Source of the DNA: Taeniopygia guttata
Taxonomy: Eukaryota; Chordata; Aves; Passeriformes; Estrildidae
Length of the DNA: 64,000 bases
Assembly (NCBI RefSeq): GCF_048771995.1
Contig: NC_133032.1
Location: forward strand, 14,946,501 to 15,010,500
Reading direction: 5' to 3'
The position numbers were made by a program, and so were the translations under genes. Shown piece by piece: positions 49,022 to 64,000 of the stretch. Below the pieces are notes generated by a model, which made no database searches, had not been told where the DNA came from, and worked only from the letters and a program-made list of their open reading frames with translations. Position 1 is the stretch's first letter; each line of letters opens with the position of its first letter.

Positions 49022-52000
49022 GTAAGAAGTTGAATTTGTTTTACAATTTGGTATTTTTAATAATAGTTACTATATGTACCTCAAGTTCAGAAAACTTTCT
49101 GTGAATAATATATTAGTAGATTTTCCCTGGTAATTATGAAATAGGAATTCAGAATTAAGATATTTAAGATATTTGAAATAACATTGTAATAAGATGAGAA
49201 GAACCTGTAGAACTATTACAGAATAGCTTTGCAAATATAACTCTTCTTCATATTCTTTGTATGCTTATTAATTATGCTTTGCTGAGGCCTCCTTAAGTAA
49301 AAATATTTTCATATAATTTTTTTTTTTTTTTTTTTTTTTTGGGTCAGGATTTTATTTGGCCATCGCCCTTACTGGTGGGTGCAAGAAACAATGATTTATC
49401 CTAATCAGTCAAGCCCATGCCTTGAACAGTTTCCTATAACATGTGAAACTGGACCAGGTAAGAAATGTTGGAGATTTCCTTGTGCATTTGATAGGGATAA
49501 CTGCTTCAAGGGGGAGAGAATGGGACTTAGGAAGGTCTTATATGATACAGAAATCTCAGAGCTTATGTATAAAATAGAACACCAAAACAAGTAGAGGAAA
49601 AGGAATAAATACAATAGATATTTGCTGTATGACAAGAGTATTTCCTTCATTGCCTTTAAAAGATGCAAGGGGGGAGGACTTGCCTTAAAGATAACTACTA
49701 CTAGAATATGAACTGGCATATTGAAAAGAAATTTTAACAAAATTTGTGAAATATATTTTTTCATGTGTTTCAAAGCCCAGGGCTGTTGAGTTTGAGGGCA
49801 TGTTTGCTGTTGCAACAAATATTCAAACCCCATAAACTAAGTAGATGGTTCAGGGTAAATGACAATAGTCTCAGCAAGTGGTTACATAATGTATCACAAG
49901 TGGAAAAGAACCAGAACCAGACACTGCCATTGAATGTGTGTGTGTGGGAGTATGTGTATAAATATATGGGGAAAAATTATTTTTTAAATGTACCTTTTCA
50001 ATATATTTTCACTTTTTATGTCTTCTTATCTTCTCTGTGGAAATCAAATGCAATATTTACGAAGCTAAATGAACTTGTGCAACCCTAATTATGTGCAATA
50101 AGATGAACTTGCATTGAGCTAACTGAATTTAGTTTAATTTATTGTGCAAGAAAATACTGACTGGAAATTATGTGCTTTGCATCTTGTCAATGCCACTGAA
50201 AGCTTTTAAGTAGTTTACATAGCTGAATTATATTAATAGTACCCTGCATTACATCCTATTTTAACTGAAAAAGTAGCTTAAGCCCTTGTATGAGGCACGT
50301 TTTAATAATGCCTGGTCTTTATGTAATCTGCAGTCTCTTTCAAGTTTCTTCATTTGGGACTTAACACAAAATATTGAAGTCCTTCAGATCTTATCAAAAG
50401 CCTTTAGAACTGAGCCCATTCAGTGCTGTGTAGATCCGAGCCCTGGCTCAGGAGACAGTCAGTGTGTTTCATTTTGATTCATTGAACTAGAAGGCATTTC
50501 TCCTTGTCACCGTCTTTCTGAAAGGTCATTCCTATTTCTGTCCAGTGGGTACAACTGTCATATTGATTCCTTCTTTGCACTTATAATGACTTTGAGACTT
50601 ATGCTGGACCATTAAGAGTGGCACTGAGCTGTTTCTCATTAGCAAGAGGAGGTGCAGTCAGTGCTGGTGTTATGTGCATACAGTCATTGTATGAGCTTAC
50701 GTGGTACTTCACACACTTTGAAAATAGCAATTTTTAGAGAAGCAGCCATAGACATGAGAAAAGCAGATCCAAATACTGCTAGGATAGGCTGAACCCCAAA
50801 CTCCATGTCTCAGCAAAAGGGAAGCTGAGGGAACTGTTCATGTGACTACATAGCAAACAGTTTAGGACCTGAATTTGGTTTGTACTTCTGGAATTAACGG
50901 AACTAAAACCTGGCAGCCATTTGTTTTCTGGTATTTGTAAAACTTTAAGAATATAAATCTTAAGGTGGAATTTATGCTATTTCAAGTAGGTAATTTGCAG
51001 ATAAACTATGAAATACTATTCCTAGGTGACATTTTCCTAGATGGCAACAACGAGAAGCTTTTCCACTGCTGACATACAACGTTACTGCAGTGACATTTGT
51101 TCCACTGTGACGTTTAGGAGTGTACATCTGATAGGAAATTAACAAAGGAGCTGATAGAGTGACTCTAAATGTACTGCCAAGCAGAACAGCAAAAATGAAT
51201 GCAGGGAGTCAGAAATCATTGTGCTTGTTCTGCCTAGATGTTTGCTTTACTACTTCACTGAAATATTCTTTTACTCTGTGCACTACTAGATAGTGCTGGC
51301 TCATATCACATTCTTGAGCCAAAATTATGTCTTCTGATAGTGAAATAACCCTGTTCCTTCTTTTTTGTCTCCACAGAAAGCCAAGATGTAAAGGTTCCAG
51401 ATTTACAGATTCCAATGATCTAATTTTTTCTTCCCTATTTTGATTTGTTGAATGTAAATCTGGTGAACATGAGAAAGGAAGTGACAGAGTGATTTTAGGA
51501 ATCACTTCCCTTGCATCATGCCAGCATACCTTGTTTTATGGTGATTTTCACAGTTGTAGGAATTACTCTGTAGCTTCATATTGCTTCCAGTAAAATTAAA
51601 ATTTTACTTTTTTAATTAAAACAAGTGACAGATATATTATTCTAACTTGGACTAAAAAGAAATCACTGTTCTCTATATGAGAGAGTGTTCCCTGTTATAG
51701 ACTGCTGTAGGTAGACTACTGTGTGCTGTACTTGTGGGTACAGCAATTAGAGCATCATATCATGTGCCAGTTTCATTAACAATCTGCTTTTAATCTGGTT
51801 GGTATTTTACAGCACCTTAAAATTTATAAAATTTCTCAAAGTAAAGCATAAAGACACATTTTTTCCATGCTTCAGATACATTTCTAAAATTATTACAAAA
51901 CTACTCAAAATGTTAATTACCTGCATTGTAATATTGCTAATGAGACACAGCTCACAATTGTTAACACCATGGTAATTGCAGAAGCAATATAAGATAAAAA

Positions 52001-55000
52001 GCAGCTCAGAAGTGCAATCTAAAGTTATACTGGTACTTTAGTTTAGAATGTTACAAAGAGCTAAATTTCTGTTGCTCCTGTTAATCATGGGGAGGTTCAT
52101 TCAAAACTTTTTTTATGTGATCCTCATACATAATTTCTACATTCCATGCTACAGCTCTACAACAGCCCTAGGTGATTTTTTAAATTTTTAAATCCAAGTA
52201 ATGGGAAAATAATAAACTTTCCTTTCAAGGTTCCAACTTACAGCAATATAAAATGAGTAAGCTATTACCTTTTCTGTTTTAGACAAGTATTATGGATTCC
52301 CTATAGGTGGACCTTCTGAAAAATTCACGTGGCAAAATTAACTTTTGGGAAGTCATTCACATTCTTTCAGCCTTTGTTAGCCATTTCCCTTCTAAATTAT
52401 TAGGTGCCTGAGTAATACCAGTAGACATTTTCTGTATGACAGATGTCACAGTCTTCATTCTTGAGTTGAATATTTCCTTTTTGTTTTTACTAGGAAGCCC
52501 ATCTGGACATGCCATGGGATCATCCTGTGTCTGGTATGTAATGGTCACAGCAGCACTTGGCTACACTGTTAGGTGGAAAGATAAATCAGCTGTTACCCTT
52601 CACAGGTCAGTGTCTTTCCATGATTCCAACTCATTATATTCAGATATTTCTTTAAATACATGCTATGTTTTTAATGGACTTAATTTAAAAGAAATATTCA
52701 CAGTTTGTGTGTTTTGTGTAAAAACCAACAACACTTTATTATTATCTACTTCAACTGAAGAAAAAGTATATTAAGAGGATTTATCTGTTTGTATAGTCTC
52801 GTATTTATTTGCAGACATTGCATACAACATCTCTGAATCAGTCCTAAATCTTAAGTGCTGGAAATTTTTAATTCTGTAATTGTCACTATGTGTTGGATTT
52901 TTTTGGTTAGTACATGAATGTACTGCTTTGGTAGTCATCCTTCACCCATTTTAAAGGAAATGCACATAATGTTGACAAAATTCACTGTAATGTGTTGCTC
53001 AGCTCTGTGGGAAAGTCCTGCAATTGCTTTGGTGGCTGTTCTTTCTAAGGCTGTAAGGTTGTTTTCACACTGTGTGAATTTTGTCATGAAATACTTGAGT
53101 TTTGCATATAGCAATAATTGAGTTGCATATAGCTATGACTTCACAATGAGAGATATGTTTAAGGTATTAGTCCTAATTTAATCTGCCATTGATGGCTTTC
53201 ATCACTTAAACTGCAGAGGTGTCTTGGACCTGAAACTTCTGAGATCTATTCATGGAACCGCTCTTGATAAAGTTTTAGTACTGACTTCTAGTTTTTAATG
53301 ATCTGATTCTAAACTACTCTACTTAGTAAAACCTCTGCTGGTAAAAGCATGAGCCTTACATGATGGGTCTTGGGATAAATAAGTAGATGAAATATCTTGT
53401 CTTAATTTTTAAGCATCTTCCTTTTACCTCTTAGACTAACATGGTCATTCCTATGGAGTATTTTTTGGATTATCCAGATCAGTGTGTGCATCTCAAGAGT
53501 ATTCATAGCAACACATTTCCCTCATCAAGTTGTTCTTGGAGTATTTGCTGGTAATGCTGCTATTTTTTCTTTCCTTTTTAACCTATATGCAATATTTTAA
53601 AAATATTAGATAAGAGATTTTTAGTAGTTGGACTTGTCTTTCAGCCCAGTGGTGCTCTCCACTCTCTGGAAAGTCTGGGATTTGATAATAGTCCAAAGGT
53701 AAAATTTCTGAGGTAGAATGTGCCTGCTGCCTATGTAATTCACAGTGACGGGAGTGAGCCCTTGTCCACCTGCCAGTTGATGCTGACTTTATTGTGTCCA
53801 CACTGCCTCAGACTACCTCTGACTGCTTTGTACTGACTGCATCTGATCTTTAACTGTGTTACCTGTGTGGAGGAGATCAGAGAGGAAGTTGCTCCTACAT
53901 GGCTCTGACCTTTCCTCAGAGGAGGAAGCTATTTGGGTCGCTTCAAATGGTGTCTAGTTGCAAAATAGCATGTGTGTAATGTGGACAAACACAGAGACCT
54001 GGGACAAAATGGAAAAAAATTGTAAATAGCAGGACAAACTCCCCTGGGTGATTTAAGATGCTTAAGTACATTTTAACTGGTATTCAGGGAGTCCAAACTA
54101 TAAGCAGTATGTCTGGTATCTATCTGATTTTAAGGAGGGTGACCAGTGCATTTAGCAGGGGCTTCCTGCTCATGTTCTCTTTCATGGATGCAGTGCACCT
54201 GGGCAGCGCTGGTTAACAGCTTTCCCTCTTCACAACCAGGATAAAATGAGTACAAGAGAAGATAAGTGTGTTCTGTGTCTTTTCCTTCAACACTCAAAGC
54301 CTGTGTGGGAACTGGTGTTGAATTCTGCATTGCTGGAGCCAGTCTTTGAGTGAGGGACTCTTTTGGAAAAGGAATGTTCCAGTTTACATCTAATATTTGA
54401 TAGGTTGTCATCTGGGAGATGCAGTCAGGCCTTAAGGTATGCCTCATATCAAAACCATGTAGTGCTTGGTATTTTTTTTTTTTCCAAAGTGGCAGTTTTG
54501 AGTGGGAGGAAAGGTTTTGTAATGTACTGCAAAAGTGGTAAATTGTGAGTGTATATGTATATATATAAATATATAACTATATAAAAATATATATATATAG
54601 ATATAGACACACACGTAGATATTTATTACATATTCTTCTGTCTTTAAAAGTCACTGTAGAAAATACTTCTTCAAAGTACAAGTGTGTTGTTCTCTCTAAC
54701 ACTGAGTTTCTAATCCACAGGCATTCTTGTGGCAGAAGCATTTGAGCATACCCCTGCTATTCAGACAGCAAGCTTGAGAATGTACATCAAGACAAATTTG
54801 TTTCTTTTCATCTTTGCCCTTGGCTTTTATCTATCCCTCAAGCTTCTTGATATTGACTTGCTATGGTCTGTTCCAAAGGCCAAGAAGTGGTGTGCCAACC
54901 CAGACTGGATAAACATTGACACAACTCCATTTGCTGGACTGGTGAGGAATTTAGGTGCACTCTTTGGTTTAGGTCTTGGAATTAATTCTGAAATGTTCAT

Positions 55001-55232
55001 CACGAGCTGCAAAGGTAAAAATAGCTGCAAGATAAGTTTCCGCATATTGTGTGTAGCTGCTTCTTTAGCTACCCTGCAGCTGTATAATTTTGTTAAGATA
55101 CCTACTCATACTGAGTATTTGTTCTACATTCTCTCTTTTTGTAAGAGTGCAGCTATGCCTCTGACTGTAGTTGCCTTGGTTCCATACTGTGTCCACTCAT
55201 TAATGAGGACAACTGAAAAGAAACTGAATTAG
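48804..55232 (+). CDS. G6PC2: Glucose-6-phosphatase catalytic subunit 2, complete five-exon gene
   Basis: G6PC2 is an ER membrane enzyme that hydrolyses glucose-6-phosphate; in mammals it is islet-specific and sets the beta-cell glucose threshold. Exons 48804-49021, 49348-49457, 52494-52605, 53435-53550 and 54721-55232 total 1068 bp, 355 residues plus TAG, the same length as human. The phosphatase signature is intact: K72-x6-R79-P80, PSGH with H115 and S167-R168 with the nucleophile H174. A glycosylation sequon (N92-Q-S) is present. The C-terminus KKLN fits the ER-retrieval motif KKxx. About nine membrane segments fit the family. Identity to recalled human sequence is high. The first exon starts [16 protein letters not shown], matching human [16 protein letters not shown], which fixes the start. 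Divergent to SPC25 and convergent with ABCB11. Confidence 0.97.
49317..49340 (+). repeat. 24-nt poly-T as polypyrimidine tract
   Basis: An uninterrupted run of 24 T ends seven bases before G6PC2 exon 2 and is its polypyrimidine tract. Confidence 0.95.
49348..49457 (+). CDS. G6PC2: G6PC2 coding exon 2
   Basis: 110 bp encoding [13 protein letters not shown] to CETGP, containing R79-P80 and the N92 glycosylation sequon. It follows a run of 24 T and gggtcag. Confidence 0.95.
49458..52493 (+). other. G6PC2 intron 2
   Basis: 3.0-kb intron from gtaaga to actag, AT-rich, with no recognised repeat or exon. Confidence 0.75.
52494..52605 (+). CDS. G6PC2: G6PC2 coding exon 3
   Basis: 112 bp encoding [17 protein letters not shown] to AVTLH, holding the PSGH motif with the acid-base histidine H115. 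The donor is gtcagt. Confidence 0.95.
52606..53434 (+). other. G6PC2 intron 3
   Basis: 829-bp intron with no recognised feature except two near-identical copies of tgcatatagc at about 53102-53130. Confidence 0.8.
53435..53550 (+). CDS. G6PC2: G6PC2 coding exon 4
   Basis: 116 bp encoding [14 protein letters not shown] to HQVVLGVFA, with S167-R168 and the nucleophile H174 in [10 protein letters not shown]. The acceptor is cttag and the donor gtaatg. Confidence 0.95.
53551..54720 (+). other. G6PC2 intron 4
   Basis: 1.2-kb intron ending in tccacag, with a TA/CA-rich microsatellite at about 54548-54615. Confidence 0.8.
54721..55232 (+). CDS. G6PC2: G6PC2 terminal coding exon 5
   Basis: 512 bp encoding [19 protein letters not shown] to the C-terminus TTEKKLN and TAG. 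It makes the second half of the protein (four or five membrane segments) and the KKxx ER-retrieval end. Confidence 0.97.
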
Positions 55233-56020
55233 GTGAAGTTTCAAAATGGTTAGCAATGTGGGGATGGATGTGAACTGTTTGAGAACCCTCTGCAAAGGCA
55301 GTTTTGCTAATTCATTTAAAACAAGAGGTTGTCATTGCATATTTGATGTATTCCTGGTAAGTAACCAGTACATCCAAAATCAGTACACTCAAGCAGCTGA
55401 GAAATATTAGTTGCTGATTTTATTCCTAGAAATATTGCAAGCGCACTGCAGTATGGTTAGAAATGACCCAATACTCTGGGTCATAATGAAGTTTTAAAGT
55501 ATAACCAACCATCTTTATTTAGCTATATGGTGGTATTTTAGTTCTGCCCATCTCTAGCTAGATAAGGCTTCAAGCATGAGTTGTACATAGTGATACTCAA
55601 TATTTCATTTTTTTATAAATAGATACTGTGTGTTATAATGCTACATAATGGTGTGACATTATCACTCCACTTACTGTACGGCTGTATCCAGACACTGTGA
55701 AAAAGGCCAGCATAGTTATAAACAAGGCTTTATATTTAATTTATTGAGCTTCCTGAGCAAACCAGCTTCTGATTAAGTCAGATGATAAAAAAAAAAGTTT
55801 ATTTCCATTGGACTCTGTAGAATATATTTTTGCATTACTGTGTGGTTTTTGTTATTTTTACTTTCTGAAAGTGTTCACATGAATCATGAATGTTACAGAT
55901 CACACGTTCGATATAGAAAATGCTTAAATATGGTGTAAAAAATCTTTGGTTTCTGTACATCTACACAGAGCAACAAATGAAAAAAGTTGTCAATAATTAA
56001 ATTATCTCAGTATATGACCT
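55233..56020 (+). other. G6PC2: G6PC2 3' UTR (end uncertain)
   Basis: Non-coding sequence after the stop. No AATAAA occurs here; the variant ATTAAA at 55996-56001 is the best nearby polyadenylation candidate, and AATAAA hexamers are found only much further on (about 57519, 58018). Confidence 0.4.
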
Positions 56021-56437
56021 CAAGGATGTTGTTCATGCTCCTGTATTACAAAGGTAATTCCCTGCTAGTTCTCTCAGATCCACAGTCACAAGCCTGAATC
56101 ATTGTTAGTAGTTGTGTAAATCATGAAAATATGGTTGCAGACTGTCACTTCAAGTTTCTATTCTTTGTTTAACTAAGGACACAAGTAACTAATATGTTGA
56201 ATATAGGTTTCTTATATAAAATGGATTTTCTAAAGGGGTACTTTCCATTTTCTTCATTATTTGGCATCTATTATTGTATATTCCCTTTCAGTGCACAATC
56301 TTTAAGCAGTATTTTGCTGATATCATCCTATAAAACTCTCTTTCTCTGCCTCTCTCTACATATGTGTATATAGATACATATATACACACATATATACATG
56401 TACATACATACATACATATATATATATATATACATAC

Positions 56438-56500
<63 letters not shown>

Positions 56501-59050
56501 TAGTATGCCTGGCTATAATATGAGGAATGAGGGTGCATATCTATGATCTGAAAGCAATAAGGCTTAGAAGATGTAAACATGATATTGCTTCTAGACTTCC
56601 AATTAGGTAGGAGGTAATTGAAAGAATCTTATTTAATTGGGTAAACAAGATGAATAGTTAGATGTTGGCCTTTGGGAATGAACAAGATAAAAATTACAGA
56701 AGCAAATCTGAAACAGGCATCCTTAATTAAGAGCCTAGTAAGACTACCATGACTTAAGAAAATTAGTAATCTACTTTTAAGTCTGAGGAGTATTCTGCTT
56801 TGTGCATCTCCTGATATCTTCTCTAACAGTTCTCTGAACTTTTTCCTACAGCAGCTGACCTGTAACCAGTCTTTTCTATAATTGTGGCTCCGTAAACAAA
56901 ATCACTAAATTCATGGGTCTAGACACAAACAATGAAGAACAAAGACAGCTATGACAAAGATTTTGTCTGTGTTCAAGTCACTGTGTGCTTTGTTATTCCC
57001 TACTAGTGAGACGACCTACAGCGGCATTGAAGAGCAGTAGAAGGTTGATTGAGTTGTTGTTCTGTTCCTGGCTCCTCCTAGCCAACGGTAGGGAATTCTT
57101 CATGCCCAACTGTGCAAAGTTCTCACAGCAGCATTTGCATTTAGTGGCAGTTTTAACCTGGGAGTTATGGGTAGAGATTACATTTCTAGGCTTCTAATCA
57201 TGTGAGAGTCTCTGTTTCCCAACACTGACAAAGAATCTTGGTGCTTCTGTTGGGGTAGACACAACCATAAATGTAGAATGACAACTGGCATTCTGCAGTA
57301 TTCTTCTAAGCTCTGTAAAGACATGTAGGAAGATCTGAGCTCTCAGTCACTTTCTTGGAGTGTCCTCTTAGTTCATGATGTAATTTCAGTGCTTCAGGGA
57401 AAAGGACATAGAACATCTTCCTGTCTGAACCACCTCTTAATTTTTCTTCGACTATTAAAACATTATTAAATCAAATAATGGTGATATTAATATGAATAAT
57501 ATAAAATGAATAAATTTAGTGTAATGTTGCTAGTAACTTTAGAAATTAACTGACTGATAATGCAATGGCTATAGGATGCTTTCTAAGCAGCTGTGTTGTG
57601 GTATGGAGATTTGTGTAAGTGCTTGCAGAATCTCCAAAGAGAGCTCCTGAATCCTCAAACAGAATTAGCATTTTCAAGAGATGGGGAATAGCATCAAGGT
57701 AATTGTGATATTTTGAAAGAATTAGAATTGAAAATCAGGAGCCTGTTGTTGCAGTGAAATCAACCTGCATGTCCCTTACTCAGGCTTCAGTAAATTTATT
57801 GCAGTCAAAAATTTTAGTCCATACCTTATTTAAATAGACTGTGTGACCTTACTAAGAGCTCAAATTGTTAAACGTTTAAGCTGTAATTCCACCAGGCCTT
57901 TGCAGGTTTTTGAATTGTTAATATTTGGAACAGATACAGCACGTATACGCTTGCAGGATGAGCTAGTGACTCAGCTTAGTTTGAGCCACAAACCTTTTGA
58001 ATTAAGGTTTTCCTGTTAATAAAGAGAGTGGAAAGTGTAGGACTGATCCCCTTGCTCCCACTAGTTGGATCCCAGGAGAAATTTAACCTTTTGTTCTTGA
58101 CTTACAGATGCCAAATAATTCCTGACTTAGAGATGCTCATAATAGTATTGGGAAAATGCTATTTCAAAAGTACTTCCACCTCTCTGCAGAAAGATCTCAT
58201 GAGGCAAGAGTTATATGAAGTGAAGCTGTCCCTTGCTTCTCATACAAACTAGCTGACAAGTTGTCATTACATTCAGTTCACAACACTCTTGCTACTATGC
58301 AGCTTTTCTTTTTATCCTCCCCATTCCCTGTTTAGCCTTCCTGGTGGAGGGACTCTGGGCCCAGACACACTCCTACCCAGAGCAGTCTAGTTGGAGCAGG
58401 AGCTGTATTTTTTACAGCAGTACAACAGAGCAGTTACTCAGGTGCTATCCCAAAACCATATCATGGTTATAGCTGCCTAGAGGAATAGGGTGTTGGAAAA
58501 TGCAGCTGCTGTGGACCATACAGAGAAGCATACAGCAGGAGACACCAAATCACACTGTCTACTGTCAAGAGTAATAACTTGGGTCTGGCTTAAAAGATGT
58601 AAGCAAATGACTTGGGAATGGTTCGGGAATATTGTCACCAAGACCCAGGGCTGGGACCTTTTACCACTGAGGCAGCTGCAGCAGCAAGACCAGTCCAGCT
58701 CTGCACTGAGCATTCCATCCAGGCTTGCTGCTCATGCCCACGCCCCATGTAGTGCCACCTGCAATGCAATCCCTTTGCCCAGGTACCAGAGGTTTTTCAA
58801 CAGCACATAGGAACAACATGGCAGGACGCGGTATCCAATACACAGTGAGTGCATTCTGTTAGAGTAGCACCCTGCCCAAAATTTCTCTCTCTGTGTTTCC
58901 CAGCTGCCTGGAAAGAGGATACTGTTACACTGAAGAGCAGCAGCACAATCACCCAGCTTGGGCTGTGGCCCTGTGCTCCTGCAGGCAGACAGCAGAGCCC
59001 TGCACAGGCAGGAGTTGGCCTTCTCAGCAGCTCCATCCTGAACAGCAAAC
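56021..59050. other. Intergenic region between G6PC2 and ABCB11
   Basis: About 3 kb between convergent genes. It holds a TA/TACA compound microsatellite (about 56360-56498) and a GC-richer segment at about 58330-59050 that I could not assign to any gene or repeat. Confidence 0.6.
56360..56498. repeat. Compound TA/TACA microsatellite
   Basis: Mixed runs of tacata, acacatata and a final pure TA run of about 45 bp. Confidence 0.95.
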
Positions 59051-59056
59051 CCTCGT

Positions 59057-59402
59057 TGTAGTTTCCCCCCCTCACGCAGCCCCCTGAATAATCCGACTAG
59101 CTCAGAGATAAGGGGCTGTGAGGGGAGGAATATCAGGAGAGGGGGAAGATATTCAAAAGAGGCTCTCACCCCAGGGTATGTTGGTACAGCTCTCTTTATT
59201 CTGTGATGTCCATGTGGAGAGCGGGGCAAAAGAGAGAGAACAGGAAATGTCAGGGGGTCTATATAGGTTTTGGACAGGGTGGTCTTTCCTGGCTCTCCGC
59301 CAACCCCATTGGGGCAGGAAGGAGGGCTCCAGGGGTTATCCTGATCAGAGTCACAGGGTCCCGGGGAAGGGGGGGCAGAATGCCCATGAGCTCACTGTAA
59401 CA
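59057..59402 (-). mobile_element. Solo LTR of an avian endogenous retrovirus
   Basis: 346 bp on the minus strand, beginning TGTTACAG and ending CTACA. A TATATA box (about 59260-59265) precedes an AATAAA signal (59200-59195), the U3-R-U5 order expected of an LTR. The flanks 59051-59056 and 59403-59408 (cctcgt and ccttgt) form a 6-bp target duplication with one difference, a class II hallmark. No internal region remains. Moderately old. Confidence 0.82.
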
Positions 59403-59494
59403 CCTTGTCACAGACATGATACTTCCTGTCTGCTGCCACATACTCATGTGCTTGGCTGAAGGGTAAGAGAAGAAGTGCTAGAGCACAAAAGTCA

Positions 59495-61210
59495 TTAAAA
59501 AAATACAATTTATTGATTTAATTTGGTTACAAAGTTATTGCCCTTTATGAAAAAGAATTATGAAATAAGTTTACATAGTCATTGTAATTTTTAATGAAGA
59601 GTAATTCTTTTTCTGTGGCCTTAAATAATAATATTAATTAAATATCACATACACATGTGTGCAGGTTATTGATAGTCAGTCTGCCAATAGTTTCCTGAGC
59701 CATCAAACTACTTAGTGCTTAAAAGATTAAAAAGATTAAAGCAAATAATGCAGCTTTTACTTTTCCGTTAAGGTTTAAAATACAGACTTTCTTAGAGAGA
59801 TAGCCATTTCAGTGCTGGCTGTGTGATTTCAGCAGGGTATGTGGCAGTGATTCTGTTAATGGAGTTGTAGAAAAGTTGAAATTGGATTTTGCTGCCTGGA
59901 ATTAAGGGATGTATCCTAATAAGCTGTTTACACTTACAGCTCTATTTATGTACTGCTACTGTTGCAGTATTTTATAAGAAGCGGTGTGACTTACCCACCC
60001 AGCCCAGATGCAGATTTTAGGACATGGAGAATAACATTTCCAGTTGATACACTGTTGTTTAATATCAATATTTAAATATTGAAACTGTAATCTATACTTT
60101 CTTTCTATCTGCTTTTCTCCAAGATCCTAGTCACTAAAGGAAACAGTCCTGTTCTGCTGCAGACAATAAAAAATAACATATTTCAATGCAACTTCTGGTA
60201 GATGCTACAGTAAACTGTAACAGATACAAGTTTCTCCCAAAAGAAGCTCCTTCCTGACCTTTGTTGTTTCTGAATATATTGTTACTCTGTTTATCAACTG
60301 TATTTAATACAAAGAACTAATTATGCCTATTTTTTCCACTTTCACTCATGATTGTATTACCTTCTGAAGAAAAGAACATATCCATTACCATTTCAGTAGA
60401 AGTGGTTTAAATAACTGATGATTAACCATAGAATTTTACATTAATTTAACCAAGGCATTTATTCCTATTCAAAAATATTTTTGACAGCTGATTAGAATGA
60501 TAAGTGTTAGGTGGAGAGTGGTGGGCTAGGAAATTATGCTCACCAGCTTCTGTTCCTTACCTTGGTTGCTTTCCTTACTTTAGTGAAGCTGCCTTCTTTG
60601 TAAGTTCTGACCGTTTGTTGAAGGGGCACAGCTGTGTCAGTGCTGCAGGTGCACACAGGGGAAGCCCAGCCTCCCCCAACAGCACCACTGACGTGTGTGG
60701 TACAGTGGGTGAAAGAGTGGGGCTTCTGCATGCACAGGAAAGGCCTATGCTGAAATCGTCTGCAGACCAAACGTTAGGACAGATTTGACCCCTTCAGATG
60801 TACAACATAATTTGAGGAGTTGTTTTCATTCATTTAGCTTACCTAGAGAAAGGGCAGTTTCCTGAACACCAGTGTCTTCCTTGATCACTAGTTGAGGCAT
60901 GACAGAACTGTGCAGTCTGACTGCAGGTATTGGCAACTCCCCAGATCACCAGGAAAGATCTTTCCCAGTTTCAGGCTTTTTTTCCCTTATCAGTGGGCTA
61001 AGATACTTCCTGAATGCATCAGCCTGTGCTTAGTGCCTTGCATGTGCTGGACAAGTGTGCTTGATGCAGACAGCTACATGCATTCAGTGTTCTACAGATC
61101 TCACTGTATTGTAGAGCACTCACTCTGTAGTGCAATGGAGCACCAACATACATGTACCTACCACAAAGTATTTGCTTACAGAAATCTTACAAAGTTAGAA
61201 TCACAGTAAT
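59495..61210 (-). other. ABCB11: ABCB11 3' UTR (probable)
   Basis: Non-coding sequence after the ABCB11 stop. AATAAA hexamers on the minus strand lie at 60473-60468 and 59514-59509. The latter would give a 3' UTR of about 1.7 kb ending just before the solo LTR at 59402. The choice is not certain. Confidence 0.45.
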
Positions 61211-63964
<2,754 letters not shown>

Positions 63965-64000
63965 CTGGTGAAAAGAAAAAGGAGAAAGATGTTACAGTGA

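Noticed and set aside
49405-49833. 142-residue minus-strand frame over G6PC2 exon 2
   Set aside because: Shadow of the coding exon and its intron on the other strand.
58732-59229. 165-residue open frame on the minus strand
   Set aside because: It runs from the solo LTR into flanking sequence; composition is not protein-like and no family is recognised.

Overview
This window is vertebrate nuclear DNA, almost certainly from a bird. Its genes have short exons in long AT-rich introns with GT-AG splice sites. The interspersed repeats are CR1 LINE fragments and solo retroviral LTRs with no SINEs, and the style of the LTRs suggests a neoavian, perhaps a songbird. It matches the block CERS6 - (NOSTRIN) - SPC25 - G6PC2 - ABCB11 of human 2q24-q31, except that I found no NOSTRIN exon.

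Layout. 1-24573 (+): the last four coding exons of a CERS6-type ceramide synthase (4606-4734, 8077-8183, 20886-21042, 24412-24573), with large introns holding a CR1 copy, a solo LTR, another CR1 copy and a GC-rich patch with a CTCF-like motif. 24574 to about 38000: the CERS6 3' UTR, then non-coding DNA with a reverse CR1 copy. 41002-38010 (-): complete six-exon SPC25 (234 aa), starting in a CpG island with E2F, CHR and CCAAT motifs. About 41400-48660: intergenic, with a 660-bp solo LTR bounded by a perfect 6-bp target duplication. 48804-55232 (+): complete five-exon G6PC2 (355 aa), with all phosphatase catalytic residues and a C-terminal KKxx signal. 55233-61210: the G6PC2 3' UTR, a compound microsatellite, a 346-bp solo LTR and the likely ABCB11 3' UTR. 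64000-61211 (-): the last four coding exons of ABCB11 (bile salt export pump), encoding the C-terminal nucleotide-binding domain.

The genes are not an operon and have separate roles: sphingolipid synthesis in the ER (CERS6), kinetochore-microtubule attachment (SPC25), glucose-6-phosphate hydrolysis in the ER (G6PC2) and canalicular bile-salt export (ABCB11). CERS6 and SPC25 converge, SPC25 and G6PC2 diverge, and G6PC2 and ABCB11 converge.

I see no new multi-gene system. The best leads are the unusual sequence of the CERS6 acyl-chain-selectivity loop and the missing NOSTRIN, which together raise the possibility that this is a diverged CERS6 duplicate. Next are the intronic CTCF-like motif, a perfect 18-bp hairpin in an ABCB11 intron and a 24-T acceptor tract in G6PC2. 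All protein comparisons are against sequences recalled from memory; no database was searched.
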